DNA from: Phoronis australis
Taxonomy: Eukaryota > Phoronida > Phoronidae
Assembly (NCBI GenBank): GCA_002633005.1
Contig: NMRA01000128.1
Span: 731,482 to 795,481 of the forward strand
Length of the DNA stretch: 64,000 nucleotides
Direction: 5' to 3'
The number at the start of each line of letters is the position of its first letter. Position 1 is the first letter of the stretch. Below, in pieces: positions 49,801-58,200 of this stretch. The notes under the pieces are model-generated. The model searched no databases, had not been told where the DNA came from, and saw nothing but the letters and a program-made list of their open reading frames with translations. A program made the translations under genes and the position numbers.

Positions 49801-51350
49801 TCGTCTCTCTACCGGATTTCCAAGGAGCACTGGAATCAGACGATAGTCGCCCTTGTGTACAACGTGTTAAAAACCTTCATGGAGATGAACGGGAAGTTGT
49901 TTGATGAACTAACATCTAACTACAAGTCTGATAGGCAAAAGTAAGTCTATGTGTATTGGTTAAAATGTACATCTTAGTAGAGTAAATATTAGAGATCTTT
50001 AGATTATTTGACAAGTTTTTGGACTGAAAATGTAATAAATTTTCTGGAACACCATTATGAGAAATTCTTTCACTTTGTAAGTGACTTGTGTCTAAGTGCT
50101 GAAGTGAAAAACTTGCTGTCTCAAGTAAAAGACACATTTTAGAACACATTTTTGATTAGTGCTTCAAAAGGTATTCTATTTTACTGTGAAAACAACCATC
50201 TATTACCTATTTTTGAACTCGAGTGTCAAAATGAAACTACATTGCATAGATGACTTTCAGTGTTATGATACGTCACACGCAACTGAAATCTGTTGTTTAC
50301 AGTGCTTTTTTCTTGTGTGTTATGAAAACACATTTTATTGCACTTAGAGTAAGTTTTGTTCAAGGTATGTGTTGCTCTTGTTTATAGTTTCTTAATCAGT
50401 TGTTTTTTTTCACTGCATTTACACTCATATCTGTTAGTGACAAATTAGTATTTTATGCTCATTAAGTTGATGGTTTGTACTCTGAAACCAAAAGATTTAA
50501 ACATCTTGATTATGCAGGGTGATCTTAAAGTGTTTATATGAACATCATATGCATTCACTGGTCGTGACTTAAAGTCGGTGTTGTTGGCAGGGAAGGCACT
50601 TAAAACATTGTGGTACCTTGTGTTCAGAGCAAATAAAAAGCTTAAATTCAAAAACTTCTTGTTCATGTTAAAATGAAATATTACTGGTTGTCAGTGTTTC
50701 TAGGTCCATAATTTTTGTCACTGTGGCACGTGTTTACTTTTATGACCCGCTTCTTTTGCTTGGTGTGGACTGAAGAACTGTTGACATACATTTGATTGAC
50801 TTGGCTTGTGTTCATAACAGTCCAACTAGAGCTCTAACTTTAATTATCTAAATAGCCCTGCAGTATGTATCAGATTATTAATAGGGGAGTGGAATATGTG
50901 ACTTGAGATTATGGAGTATCAGTATCTGCATCATTCTATATCATTAGCCTAAGCAGCACAGGCCTTTCTGTACCGTATTTATACTACATGATAAATGAGT
51001 ATAACACACTTGAAATGAATTGGAAGTAGTGCAGTAACAGCATTTGTGCATTTAAAATGTCAGGTTTTATTTGATGGGACCAGTTGGACTTATGCAAATT
51101 GGGTGACGGGTAATTTAGGTGGGTGGCTACTTTGTATAATAATTAAAAGATGGGTGGTGGGTAAGGAAAAGAACAAAAATAGGAGTTGGGGTAAAAAATA
51201 GCTCCCTCTGTGGATATTGCTAGAACAGCTATTTTTCACTTGGATGTTTCCATTTTATTTTACAGAGAAAAGAAAAAAGAAAAACAGAGGGAAGAGTTGT
51301 GGAAAAGTTTGGAAAAAGTTCACCTTATAAACTCTGCTAAAGCCAAATAA
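13685..51350 (+). CDS. PPP2R5E: PP2A B56 (B') regulatory subunit, epsilon-type (complete, 11 coding exons)
   Basis: B56 subunits direct the PP2A core enzyme to phosphoproteins carrying LxxIxE motifs. Exons 13685-13826, 28256-28452, 42874-42975, 43378-43470, 44708-44838, 45079-45138, 46837-46945, 48344-48448, 48987-49106, 49711-49940 and 51266-51350 join in frame to 457 residues; human PPP2R5E has 467. The N terminus has the basic [15 protein letters not shown] stretch, then the HEAT-like core: QQCC-type [95 protein letters not shown] and [17 protein letters not shown]. The [20 protein letters not shown] tail is epsilon/alpha-like. The last residues ([11 protein letters not shown]) diverge from the vertebrate ending. 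Introns 1 and 2 are about 14.4 kb each and full of mobile DNA. The paralogue class is an inference. Confidence 0.95.
14338..14546 (+). repeat. Tandem repeat, 41 bp x 5, in PPP2R5 intron 1
   Basis: Units centred on TGCAGTTCCACCTAGTTATA at 14344, 14385, 14426, 14467 and 14508, an exact 41-bp period with very few substitutions, so it is recent. Confidence 0.96.
15122..15330 (+). repeat. Degenerate 21-bp-phased array (left arm)
   Basis: About ten units of 20-22 bases with the pattern CTGGACTTCAAAACCAGTCGG; each has an AAAAC core about 21 bases from the next. Units are strongly diverged but keep spacing. See the inverted partner at 15407-15573. Confidence 0.75.
15407..15573 (-). repeat. Degenerate 21-bp array, inverted partner (right arm)
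   Basis: Units such as CCACCTGGTTTTGAGGTAG are the reverse complement of the left-arm pattern and keep about the same spacing. A T-tract interrupts near 15510. With the left arm it forms a decayed foldback of about 450 bp. Confidence 0.65.
16390..17885 (+). mobile_element. Old copy of the modular TAGTGG repeat element (intron 1)
   Basis: Modules with CTCAAAAACCGCTTTATGG and GTGAAATTTGGTG recall those in the copies at 45241-46774 and 34405-35447. The end near 17800-17885 (AATAAACA, then CATTTCAGGGCTCTGTGTTG and CTTTTGTT) matches their shared 3' end. It is much more diverged than the other copies, and its interior at 17330-17839 holds a 169-codon open frame of no recognised family. Confidence 0.55.
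18039..18125 (+). repeat. Tandem repeat, 29 bp x 3
   Basis: Three units of GACTTGTGTGATGTCCATCT... at 18039, 18068 and 18097. The last unit has three substitutions. Confidence 0.93.
18126..20187. other. PPP2R5 intron 1; nothing recognised
   Basis: No exon, transposon end or clear repeat was seen here. Only short chance ORFs are present. Confidence 0.6.
20188..20702 (+). repeat. Minisatellite, 32 bp x about 16, in PPP2R5 intron 1
   Basis: Units of CCCATTTACCCTTGTGGTGC... repeat every 32 bases with light variation (ACCCATG, AACCTTG). The unit lacks stop codons, and 32 is not a multiple of three, so long cysteine-rich ORFs open in all three forward frames. These are repeat artefacts, not genes. 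Confidence 0.97.
21017..24244. mobile_element. 3.2 kb DNA element with long inverted ends and GCGCCCA arrays
   Basis: 27 perfect inverted bases: the left end begins CTACCGTAAACGTTCGGG (21017) and the right end is its complement, ending at 24244. Inside each end lies an array of TTAACCGCCCA / TTAAGCGCCCA boxes, at 21034-21200 on the left and 24067-24220 on the right, spaced roughly 35-50 bases, possibly transposase-binding sites. No transposase was recognised, and a target-site duplication is not evident. A minus-strand ORF at 21385-21654 (89 aa) matches no family I know. A separate transposon (22328-23727) has inserted into it. Confidence 0.82.
22328..23727. mobile_element. Nested 1.4 kb DNA element with hairpin-forming inverted ends
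   Basis: The left end TCGCTGGTTCCCTGCGTGC (22328-22346) is matched by its complement at 23706-23724; a second inverted block (CCAGCACGCAGGTATCAC) follows inside each. Within each end CCTGCGTGC pairs with GCACGCAGG, so each terminus can fold alone. An 8-9-bp direct repeat ATGACCTC(T) at 22321 and 23728 is a convincing target-site duplication, of hAT length. No transposase was recognised. Confidence 0.85.
24689..25136. mobile_element. MITE-like repeat, family CCCTTTCA, copy 1
   Basis: Aligns by eye with the copies at 25313-25804, 37427-37903 and 38819-39274. Shared blocks include AATGTGACAATTTGAGAACA, CATGTGCTATTTGACATAAA, GCAGCTATTA and the end TTAGTATGAAAGGG. This copy is the most diverged and lacks part of the internal GTTCATACT motifs. 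Confidence 0.72.
25313..25804. mobile_element. MITE-like repeat, family CCCTTTCA, copy 2
   Basis: Begins GGCCCTTTCA and ends TTAGTATGAAAGGGC, giving a short terminal inverted repeat. Internally the motif GTTAACT...GTTCATA/TTCATACT recurs several times near both ends. An ORF at 25597-25872 falls inside it and is not thought to be a gene. Confidence 0.78.
25873..28255. other. PPP2R5 intron 1, 3' part; nothing recognised
   Basis: No coding exon, repeat array or transposon end was recognised between the MITE and exon 2. Confidence 0.6.
28256..28452 (+). CDS. PPP2R5E: PPP2R5 coding exon 2
   Basis: Acceptor tctttcag|AC and donor TTG|GTGAGT; enters phase 1, leaves phase 0. Encodes [19 protein letters not shown] and [20 protein letters not shown]. 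Confidence 0.96.
28453..34404 (+). other. PPP2R5 intron 2, 5' part; no gene recognised
   Basis: No exon was recognised. Two diverged direct repeats lie near 29790-29930 (ATGGGTGTTGA cores about 95 bases apart), with a short G-rich stretch near 30195. The 125-codon minus-strand frame at 31432-31809 has no recognisable domain. A CpG-bearing patch at 29350-29470 contains CCGCCATTTTACC, a YY1-like site. Confidence 0.5.
34405..35447 (+). mobile_element. Modular TAGTGG repeat element, copy i (5'-degraded), intron 2
   Basis: Contains modules of about 150 bases, each with a TGTATCTCC/TATCAACC box, a GAAATTTGG box and a CTAGTGGCAATTTT box. From about 34735 to the end it is almost identical to 46048-46774. 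The 3' end has GGGCGCATTTCAACGCTCTG then CGTTGCTCTTGTT, with a CAACGC/GCGTTG hairpin. The 5' end is diverged, and its exact start is uncertain. Confidence 0.85.
35820..35915. repeat. Possible solo end of a GCGCTTATTA-type DNA element
   Basis: Holds TATAATAAGTGCCCCCC and GAGCGCTTATTAGGACG with CGAATACGGTA. The box style (GCGCC next to TTA) and the CGGTA end resemble the termini of the 21017-24244 element. No opposite end was found. Confidence 0.35.
37427..37903. mobile_element. MITE-like repeat, family CCCTTTCA, copy 3
   Basis: Inside the Kolobok-like element. Ends TTAGTATGAAAGGCCC and holds four spaced TTCATACTG motifs, two near each end. The left end (about TTAACTCTGGTCTGAGCGG) is diverged. 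Confidence 0.75.
38071..38220 (+). pseudogene. Frameshifted short ORF with acidic and YQFKPEYT motifs (copy 1)
   Basis: ATG at 38071 opens [19 protein letters not shown]. The next conserved-looking piece, [16 protein letters not shown] then [13 protein letters not shown], is in another frame (from about 38132). The acidic run followed by YxFxPE recalls the N-terminal part of a family of P2X7-C-terminus-like proteins common in fish and invertebrates; that likeness is from memory. A one-base shift, or a tiny unseen intron, separates the two. The same break is in the second copy (39442 onward). Confidence 0.4.
38176..38475 (-). CDS. THAP zinc-finger domain ORF (copy 1), transposon-derived, partial
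   Basis: 99 codons. Residues 8-66 fit the THAP C2CH pattern: CIVPAC (Cys8, Cys13), the invariant Trp39 in LLRKWL, and CGRH (Cys63, His66), followed by F67. The AVPTIF box that closes a THAP domain is missing, so the ORF is truncated or spliced onward. THAP domains bind DNA and occur in P-element and Kolobok transposases and in host factors. Its position inside a TTAA-flanked element favours a transposase remnant. Its C-terminal third overlaps, in antisense, the plus-strand ORF with YQFKPEYT. Confidence 0.8.
   Translation of the reverse strand: MNAAMLRCIVPACPNYGAARKAGISIFRLLREPKLLRKWLAVVKNEKYAVNSKYEAVKHLRVCGRHFVNSDFSDEFRLIKELSICSFACACSRRLFSIS
38819..39274. mobile_element. MITE-like repeat, family CCCTTTCA, copy 4 (cut at N)
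   Basis: The copy of 37448-37903 within the tandem duplication. Its left end is cut by the lone N at 38818. Confidence 0.8.
39274..39546. other. Second-copy spacer between MITE and THAP ORF
   Basis: Same as 37903-38175 with few substitutions. It contains the second start of the frameshifted plus-strand ORF at 39442 ([17 protein letters not shown]). Confidence 0.7.
39547..39846 (-). CDS. THAP zinc-finger domain ORF (copy 2)
   Basis: Identical in layout to the ORF at 38176-38475, with one visible residue change in the segment after CGRHFV (Ser to Asn). The zinc ligands and Trp are retained. The matching right TIR lies at 39995-40011, but there is no second left TIR. Confidence 0.8.
   Translation of the reverse strand: MNAAMLRCIVPACPNYGAARKAGISIFRLLREPKLLRKWLAVVKNEKYAVNSKYEAVKHLRVCGRHFVNNDFSDEFRLIKELSICSFACACSRRLFSIS
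40189..42120 (+). other. PPP2R5 intron 2, 3' part; nothing recognised
   Basis: Single-copy-looking intronic DNA; no exon or transposon end was recognised. Confidence 0.55.
42121..42480. other. Assembly gap (360 N)
   Basis: A run of 360 N within PPP2R5 intron 2. Reading frames spanning it are meaningless. Its true length may differ. Confidence 1.
42874..42975 (+). CDS. PPP2R5E: PPP2R5 coding exon 3
   Basis: Acceptor ttttccag|ATT and donor CAG|GTGGAT, 34 codons, phase 0. Encodes [18 protein letters not shown] then LEASWPHLQ. Confidence 0.97.
43378..43470 (+). CDS. PPP2R5E: PPP2R5 coding exon 4
   Basis: Acceptor tttgcag|ATT and donor CAG|GTAAAC, 31 codons. Encodes [12 protein letters not shown] and [12 protein letters not shown]. 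Confidence 0.97.
43471..44707 (+). other. PPP2R5 intron 4; nothing recognised
   Basis: No repeat or exon was recognised in this 1.2 kb intron. Confidence 0.6.
44708..44838 (+). CDS. PPP2R5E: PPP2R5 coding exon 5
   Basis: Acceptor ttttccag|CTA and donor AG|GTGAGT (leaves phase 2). Encodes [18 protein letters not shown] and [17 protein letters not shown], the most conserved B56 core. Confidence 0.98.
45079..45138 (+). CDS. PPP2R5E: PPP2R5 coding exon 6
   Basis: A 60-base exon, acceptor atttttag|G and donor AG|GTGGGT. Encodes [19 protein letters not shown]. Confidence 0.97.
45241..46774 (+). mobile_element. Modular TAGTGG repeat element, copy ii (full length), in PPP2R5 intron 6
   Basis: Begins ATGCGCCCACATATTTATAT with a CCACATA/TATGTGG hairpin, then GTCCGTCCGTCCG. 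It ends GTGGGCGCAT, then the CAACGC/GCGTTG hairpin, then CTCTTGTT. ATGCGCCCAC and GTGGGCGCAT form a short inverted pair. About seven modules of roughly 150 bases lie between. Three of them repeat as a block of about 449 bases (45476 to 45924, then 45925 on). It fills about 90% of the 1.7 kb intron. No protein is encoded. Confidence 0.88.
46837..46945 (+). CDS. PPP2R5E: PPP2R5 coding exon 7
   Basis: Acceptor ttttgcag|T and donor CAG|GTAATT; enters phase 2, leaves phase 0. Encodes [19 protein letters not shown] and [14 protein letters not shown]. Confidence 0.97.
46946..48343 (+). other. PPP2R5 intron 7; no exon or repeat recognised
   Basis: A CpG-bearing patch around 47340-47460 and 47810-47900 looks unlike the surrounding AT-rich intron, but no gene or transposon end was recognised in it. 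Confidence 0.5.
48344..48448 (+). CDS. PPP2R5E: PPP2R5 coding exon 8
   Basis: Acceptor tctttcag|CTG and donor GAG|GTATGA, 35 codons. Encodes [20 protein letters not shown] and [13 protein letters not shown]. Confidence 0.98.
48505..48720 (+). mobile_element. Fragment of the modular TAGTGG repeat element (intron 8)
   Basis: Contains the element's 5'-type modules in order (TGCATTATGCCCTCATC, CTCTAAAACTCCTTGATGG, GTTCATGAAACTTTATAGG, GTGTGCCCACTAGTG), but diverged and without the 3' end. Confidence 0.6.
48987..49106 (+). CDS. PPP2R5E: PPP2R5 coding exon 9
   Basis: Acceptor tctttcag|GTA and donor CAG|GTAAGA, 40 codons. Encodes [19 protein letters not shown] and [10 protein letters not shown]. 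Confidence 0.98.
49711..49940 (+). CDS. PPP2R5E: PPP2R5 coding exon 10
   Basis: Acceptor cccctgtag|GTT and donor AA|GTAAGT (leaves phase 2). Encodes [37 protein letters not shown] and the start of the SDRQ-K tail. Confidence 0.98.
49941..51265 (+). other. PPP2R5 intron 10; nothing recognised
   Basis: AT-rich intron; no exon or repeat was recognised. Confidence 0.6.
51266..51350 (+). CDS. PPP2R5E: PPP2R5 last coding exon
   Basis: Acceptor tttacag|A, stop TAA at 51348-51350. Encodes [16 protein letters not shown] and then the divergent [11 protein letters not shown]. Confidence 0.94.
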
Positions 51351-54300
51351 CCTCTTTCTCGCTCATATTAGCTGACTTGCATAATGTGCTAGTTATCAGG
51401 GTTATGTATTCAACTGTGCTGTAGTCTTGGAAAATGAACTGGCTCGGTGTAACATCAAGAAGCACAGGAAAAGAAGAACAAGTCTGGGATAACCCACAGA
51501 GGCACATGACTGGTGTGAGGTATTTGTGTACCTGATTATGTAGAAAATGAGAAATCTTCAAGCTACTGTCACTCACTTTTGTTCCAAATTAAAAAGTTTT
51601 GTTCTTTGGAATAATCGCATTAACTTGCATGTTCTATTGTTTTCTTTAGTCATGTCTCGCGGAAGTACACAGTGTTCTCTTACATTATGCAGGCCAGTGG
51701 TCATTCTCGGCCAGATACTAACTTATTCAAACTGACCACAGTGTAGCATAAAGAAGTCAAAGGCTCGAGAGCCTCTGTGCAAAACAGCATGTTTATATAC
51801 AAGTTGGAGTTGTTTGTGTGTCTATATATCTCCTAATCCAGATCTCTATCCCATGTGCTATTCTGTACTGACAGTTGAGTGTTCAAAATGAGCTACCCTC
51901 TACTGACAGTCAGGTGTTCAGAAAAATATTAAGGCGTTTGGTGTAGGCATGTTAATAGGCCTAAATTCTGGACCTGTGTGGCTTGTAGGCTACTTTGAGC
52001 AAAAATATTTCCTCCGTTCTGATGACCCCATTAAAACGGCCAGTTGTGTTGCTAGTAACGACCGTTGAAGATTTTTGTTAGTGAAGCAAGTGTTATTTGT
52101 TTTCAAATAATGCGGTACATGTTACTGTTGCATAACTAGAACTGGTGTTCAATTCAGTTCCCTTAGAAAATGTCCGTCTGTCAGCCCGCCAGTGACCCTA
52201 GTCAGACATTTCTAGAGGAATTTTAGCAACGCTTCTTAAGCTTCATATGTAAATAATTCAGTCTGATGAATTTTTGTATTGCTTGTTGTTTGTTGAGTAT
52301 GAAAGGTGAAATTTTTGGAAATAGCATGAAAACTTAGACATGGTATTTAGTGACTTGTAAACCAAATCAGTTGTATTATACAATGTACGAGTATTCGGTG
52401 AAAAATTTTAGGGACTGTCATTTTATTGTGTAGTTTGTGTAAATTGCGTTAAAATATCCCATAAGATTATTTTGTAAACATTAAAGCATTCACAGTAAAT
52501 TGAGGAGTCTGTTCTGTATTTTAGTGTACAATAATAATAAGTTCAAATCCTGAACATGTTCAATTTGATCACTCTGCAGCATCACAAAGAAATCTCTGAT
52601 ACCAGATAAGGACCATGTGTCTTTCAATAGTTTCATTTGGCTTGTATTTTTCATTGTAACCATCAGCTGTTTCCATAAATGAGTAAGGGGGAAAATGCTT
52701 ACTGGGGATTTTCCAAACAATGTCTTGTCATTACTTCAAAAAAGTTGATTTTTGCAAGAAAAGGGTATTTTCACATCATTTTTGGCATGTCCATGCACGT
52801 AGCCAAATATCAACAAAAGTATACTAGAATTAACTCAGTTAAACTACTGTAATATATTGGGATGTCTTCAGTAAAAACAAGTCGATTGGTTTGCCAATTG
52901 GGAGACGATAAGAGTTAGACGTACCATGTATAATTCATTTTTATAAACTGGAGTCTTGCTGACATCCCCAAAGCCTCATGACATGACAAGTAACAGGATG
53001 CCCGAACAACACAGCTCATGGGTCTATTAACTGTGCATGGCTTGGCAAAGAGTCTGAGAGCCATATTTAAAATTGCCGAAGCCATGTTTGCTGTCCACCA
53101 CCCATGTTTCTCAGTGGATGTGAATCCAGGAGCCATGCTTTTTGAGTAACAAGTGCTTTGCAAGTGTAGGCCCATACTTGCGAGTCACTGAACTGAGTTT
53201 ATTGCTTGGTGAGCCGTATTGAAATGATAAATGTGTTGAGTTGCGTTGTTTGGGTAGCTTGTGTTAGGTGTGGCAGGATGAGTGTATTGTAAATGAGTTT
53301 AATGGATGGAAGGTAAGGTGTCAAGTGTACAAAACTTCCAAGAGGACATTTTAAACCAGGAACGTAATATTTTGATGACAGAACTTTGGTTCAAAGTTCA
53401 AGTGCTCATTCAAGTATCTCATTCACCGTTCTGCCCAGGAAGTGAATTTTTCATTTAGACCATTTACCGATATAAAATTGGTGTCGGCTTCTTCTTTACT
53501 TAAATTAGAAGTTCTGGGTTTCCAATGAACTGACAAATCGATATTCCTGGAGGTCATAATAAAATTGACAGGCGGTGACTAGCCAACCTGTAGTCTTGCC
53601 TCAACCAGTAATGAACAGGCTGTGACCAGCCAAGCTGTAGTCTTGCCTCAACCAATAATGAACTGTTAGGTCTTTGGAAGCCCTCAATTCACTTCCTATT
53701 TCACTAAGGAACAATTTGTGACCATTTTTTTTGGTGAGAGGTGGAGTTCTGTTATTCTGCTGAAAGGCTGGTTTATTGTCAGTCTCTTTAAATAAAAATG
53801 TGCACAACAGCATTTAAAACGAGATTTGATGTGTAAGAAGCCCAGTTTCCCACCCTGCTACAAATCTCATCTGAACCTAGTTGGTCATTCCATGACACTA
53901 TAACATGCCTAGTCTAAAATGCTCAATCACTTGTGTTCCATTCCACAGGCGCCAAGTACACACACTGACACAGTAACAGCAGTCTTCCGTTTCAACAAAC
54001 GTTTTAGACATGTCACAGGATGCCGTTACAATGTTGTGCTGAACAATGAGGATACTAGGAACGCGTAGAGTTTGTTGATTTTTGCAGTCACTTGTTTTGT
54101 TCCAGTTTGAAGTAAACATTTTTTCACTGCGTGTGATCACAGCATGTCTTTCATTATGGAATAGCATTGACACTGTCTTATTAAATATTGTTTATTGCAC
54201 TCCTTTAAATTGTATTTTTTCACATTCTTCATTAATGTTTATTGAACAACCGTTTTTAAGAAACAGCTGAAAACATTGACTATTATGCCATTTTGATGAT

Positions 54301-55153
54301 CATGTACTGCCAGTTTCTGAAAGAGCCAGCTACTTTTCCCAAAAACCTGCAGGAGGCTGTTTTGGAACTGTACATTTTCCCTGAGGTGATTTTGAATGCA
54401 CGAAAGCTCCCCTAGGTTTCTTTTGGAAAAAAGTGCCATTCTCTTTCTGACAGTTGTGATGCTTACTTCAGCCCCCTGGTCTGTCATGGACTTGAAATTC
54501 AACCATACATCACCTTGTCAGCAGCTATGCTTCTCAAAGAGAAGTTTGGCAATAATTTGTAGACAGGCGATCAGTTTGAAAAGTTTGATCCTTTAGGGAC
54601 AAAAATGTGAAATATTAATGTAACACTGTCCACATCTTCCATATACTTGTCCTGTAGTATACAAAGTGCACCACAAGGGTGTCTTCATACCTTTTATACC
54701 CCCATGAGGGGATCTTTCTTGGTGAAGGCTCTAAAAGTCTTTTAGTTAAAACATCTTCCAAACCCTATCACAAGAATAACAGAACACTGTAATGACTACC
54801 AGCACCAGATATACAACTCGACTATCACCAGAATTAAGAACCTATAAAGAAACAACCCAATGGGTAATATAGTACCAACAAAGCTAACGAGGTGAAATGC
54901 TATTTGATTGAGTTTGCCAAAATGAGAAGTCACTGTCGGTCACTTTCCGTGTCAGAATTCAGTGTCATGACCAGAAAACGGCATCAATCTGATGATTGTT
55001 GGCATGTACTACAGTTTCTAAAACTGGCTTCAGGTTGCAAAAATATAACGGCTAATATTAAGATATCATATCACAAAAGTTACAATACTAGCCCATCATT
55101 TTTTCGCTCGTCTCCCACATGTTAATGTCCACTGACCATCGTGAATGTATGGC
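51351..55153. other. Convergent intergenic region between PPP2R5 and GNPAT; no gene recognised
   Basis: Should hold the 3' UTRs of both genes. An ATTAAA at 52480-52485 is a candidate poly(A) signal for PPP2R5 (plus strand). TTTATT at 54189-54194 is a candidate AATAAA for GNPAT on the minus strand. Both are weak calls. A two-copy direct repeat lies at 53566-53660; no coding exon was recognised. Confidence 0.5.
53566..53660 (+). repeat. Two-copy direct repeat, about 47 bp
   Basis: GTAGTCTTGCCTCAACCA(G/A)TAATGAAC occurs twice, 47 bases apart, preceded by similar GTGACNAGCCAANCT blocks. Confidence 0.9.
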
Positions 55154-55298
55154 CTATAGTTTTGCTTGAGGTGGTATCTTGCGTCCCTCTGCAGCAAACT
55201 GCACCACGGAAATGGTAGGCAATGCACAGAGACTACCCAACTGATCGCTGATCTTGGACACGACCAATGGATGGGGGTAAGCATAATCATCACCAATT
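55154..55298 (-). CDS. GNPAT: GNPAT last exon, ending in PTS1 AKL
   Basis: Acceptor tcctttcag|A joins in phase to [15 protein letters not shown]; stop TAG at 55156-55154. The final residues KIPPQAKL carry the peroxisomal signal. The matching phase and the expected AKL ending make this exon secure although its body is poorly conserved. Confidence 0.88.
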
Positions 55299-58200
55299 CT
55301 GAAAGGAAAAGTGTATTAGCTGGAGTTGAAATATCTTACAACTTTTGACAGTGAACCACAATTATTGTTTGGACTTCTTCTTATGAACTTCCAAAATATT
55401 TGCCATTTTAAAAACTGGAGAGGAGCGGACCAAAATACCACAATCGATAAGAAAACCGCACTCCTGAAACATTATTTTCATGGATAACTGTGAAATCTCA
55501 GTGTGAACAGACAAGGCAATTCACATACCTTGTAACCATACTTGTTCTATAACAAGGACATAAAAAATTGAGAATTGAACATTCATTTGAGGACTCCTTT
55601 GGCTTAACTGCATTGATATCATCAAGGTCATAAACATAGCAAATGCATTGTTTGCCGTTCGTACGTAAGAAATTATTGTATTTTGGGAAACAAAATTTTC
55701 CACATACGTGCATTCACAAGTAGCATTCGTACTTAGTGAAGAGTCACAAACGACCAAAACGTACAATAAGTAAACACTTCCCCATGGCTATACAGTGGAT
55801 GAATTGAAGCTTACACGTGTCATTTTGCTTAATGAACTGCTTCGTTTTTATTTCATCATAATTTGAAGTGTGCCAGTTTTGACCAGCAGCGTTTATGTAA
55901 TATAGTTTTAACAGAACTAAAACATCTCATTTGCAAAATTGGGAGTAGCATTTAGTCAAACCTTCAGATAATATTTCCCCATACTTGAGGCACAGTTAAA
56001 TGGACACTATTAGTTTTAAAGCCCAAAAACATTTTTGGGATTTGTGGTAAAAAATAATTGCAGGCAGTCTGCGCAGTGAGACCATTGCACTGATCACCTG
56101 GAACCATTTTTGTGCTTTATTAATACATGTAGTTAAAACAAAGCTGAGGAGCTAGAGACCTGACTCAAGGGTCTAGCAGTGTGGCCCAGTGGGACTCGAA
56201 CCCACGACCTCGAGCGAGAAAGTGGGCATCTATCACAATAGGCCATAGTGCCTCCTCTGATTTGTTAGGTGGGGTAGACGTTTTGAAGTTATTAACATTG
56301 ACTAAAGCTATTAGGAAACCAAATCTGTAGTTTTGTGATTTTGTAACAAATCGCTAATTCTCTGTTTACTAGACATTCCCTGAAATCAAGGTTGGCTTAA
56401 AATAGTCTGCCACTTAAGTGGTGGGACTTGGCTCAGTGGCAGAGCAATTGGTTGCTTTTGTCCAGCTAGTGGGTTCGATTCGATACTACTGCTATTTCTG
56501 TAAAATTAAACCGTGTCAATATTTCAAGAAACCTCATCCTAACCACTATGTAAACTTCGAACATTTGAATTCAATTACCTTTCCACGATGCCACACCTGT
56601 TGTTATTAAACTATTAATATACAGCTGTTAATTAAAATGATTTAGTTACAAGTTCTGTGACAGTAAAATCATTATGGTGTTATATAAGTGTGGCTGTGAG
56701 GATTTGGTCGAAAAACAATGAACATTTACCTTTTATCTACAGTAATGGCCCCCATGTGCTTAAGACCTTTGAATGCATTGTTGATTATGTCAAGCGAGAG
56801 GGTCTCATAGTGCTTCACATAGCCCTGTTGTAACAGTCTCAGCGCCAGGGTCTGGCCCTCCATTGTCAACACTTTGGGTTTCTTGGCGCCAGGTCGGCCA
56901 ACTACAGTGCTGGGCAAGGACAGAAGGTACTGACAGAACACCTGAAAGGAGTCAACGATGATGTATTTTTTGTACAGAAACACACTTTGAATGAGTCACT
57001 GTTTGTAATGGGCAAAATATTCCCCTTGTTTACAAACGGAAGTCCACTAAATGTTTGTCCATAGACACAAGGCCAAGATTTTCAAGAGTTTAGGATGTTT
57101 CTGTGCTCCTCTATCATGATATTGGCTTCCAATAGAACATTTGTCACCTAATCAAAAATTATATTCTGTAGGCAAAAGAATATCCTTAAACTGCCTTAGA
57201 CAGCATACAGTGCTGAACAAACACCAAATAATTTCTTACCCAGTAACCAAGCAGAAACGGTTCAAACATCTGACTCAGGAATGTGGTATACTTGTTGATC
57301 GACTTGCCAACAATGACGGTGTCACCCTCTAGTGACAGACCACCCATATGCGTTAAATGCTGAATGGCACTATCAAAGTCCTATAATGCAAGAGGCAGAA
57401 CTCTTGGTCACAACAATGGAATTTCCATTCTACTCATTTATATGGATCGAAACCCACAAGGTGAAACTAAATAATGGAACCTAGTTTTGGAATACACTGG
57501 GCAGAAATAACATATCTGATGCTTGCCTATCTAGAGGTACTTTTTACAAACAGAGCTCATCAAACTTAAAGTGTTATTTAACCCGTGTTTTCTGTCAAAA
57601 AACAACTTTTGATTCAGCTCTCCTTTGATTAGAAAATTATTCTCGACATGTTCCTTAACAAGATTAGAAGGAATCCGTGTGTTGCAAAGAACTGACAATT
57701 CGTAATTCCTTCAAACCAAGGTCATCAAAATTTGAAAGAAAGCACAGATTTAATGATGCTTTGTAACATCAGATATTAAGATGGCAGGCATATGAGATGC
57801 ATAGAATAGTTAATTAGTTTCTTATGGCATATTGTCAACTAAAGGACTGGTGTCACTTAAAAGCATCAACAATGTCGCTAAGGTTTATTTACAAGACCCA
57901 AGAGAATGGTAATAGCAATGGAACAGAAAATTGAGCCTGTTGCTCAAGAAAGTGTCACTTGGTAATTAACATGGTTTGCCCATACAGGTGTGTTGAGGTA
58001 ACAGGTGGTAATGACTGATTATTTGTCACTACAGTGTTAAACACCTTTTATGTACCACGATATTACGCTAATCCAGGGCTGCCTTCCATAGAGGTGATAC
58101 ATTTAGGTGGTACTTGTGGCCAAAAAAAATGTTTATGGAATGGAAACAATGAAGTGTATCCCATAATTCAGTATGCCAACCTCGCCAACCAATCACTTCA

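Larger units (their letters stand above)
55299..56729 (-). other. GNPAT last intron; tRNA-like sequences only
   Basis: No exon was recognised. Two tRNA-like sequences lie at 56181-56256 and 56419-56490. Confidence 0.6.
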
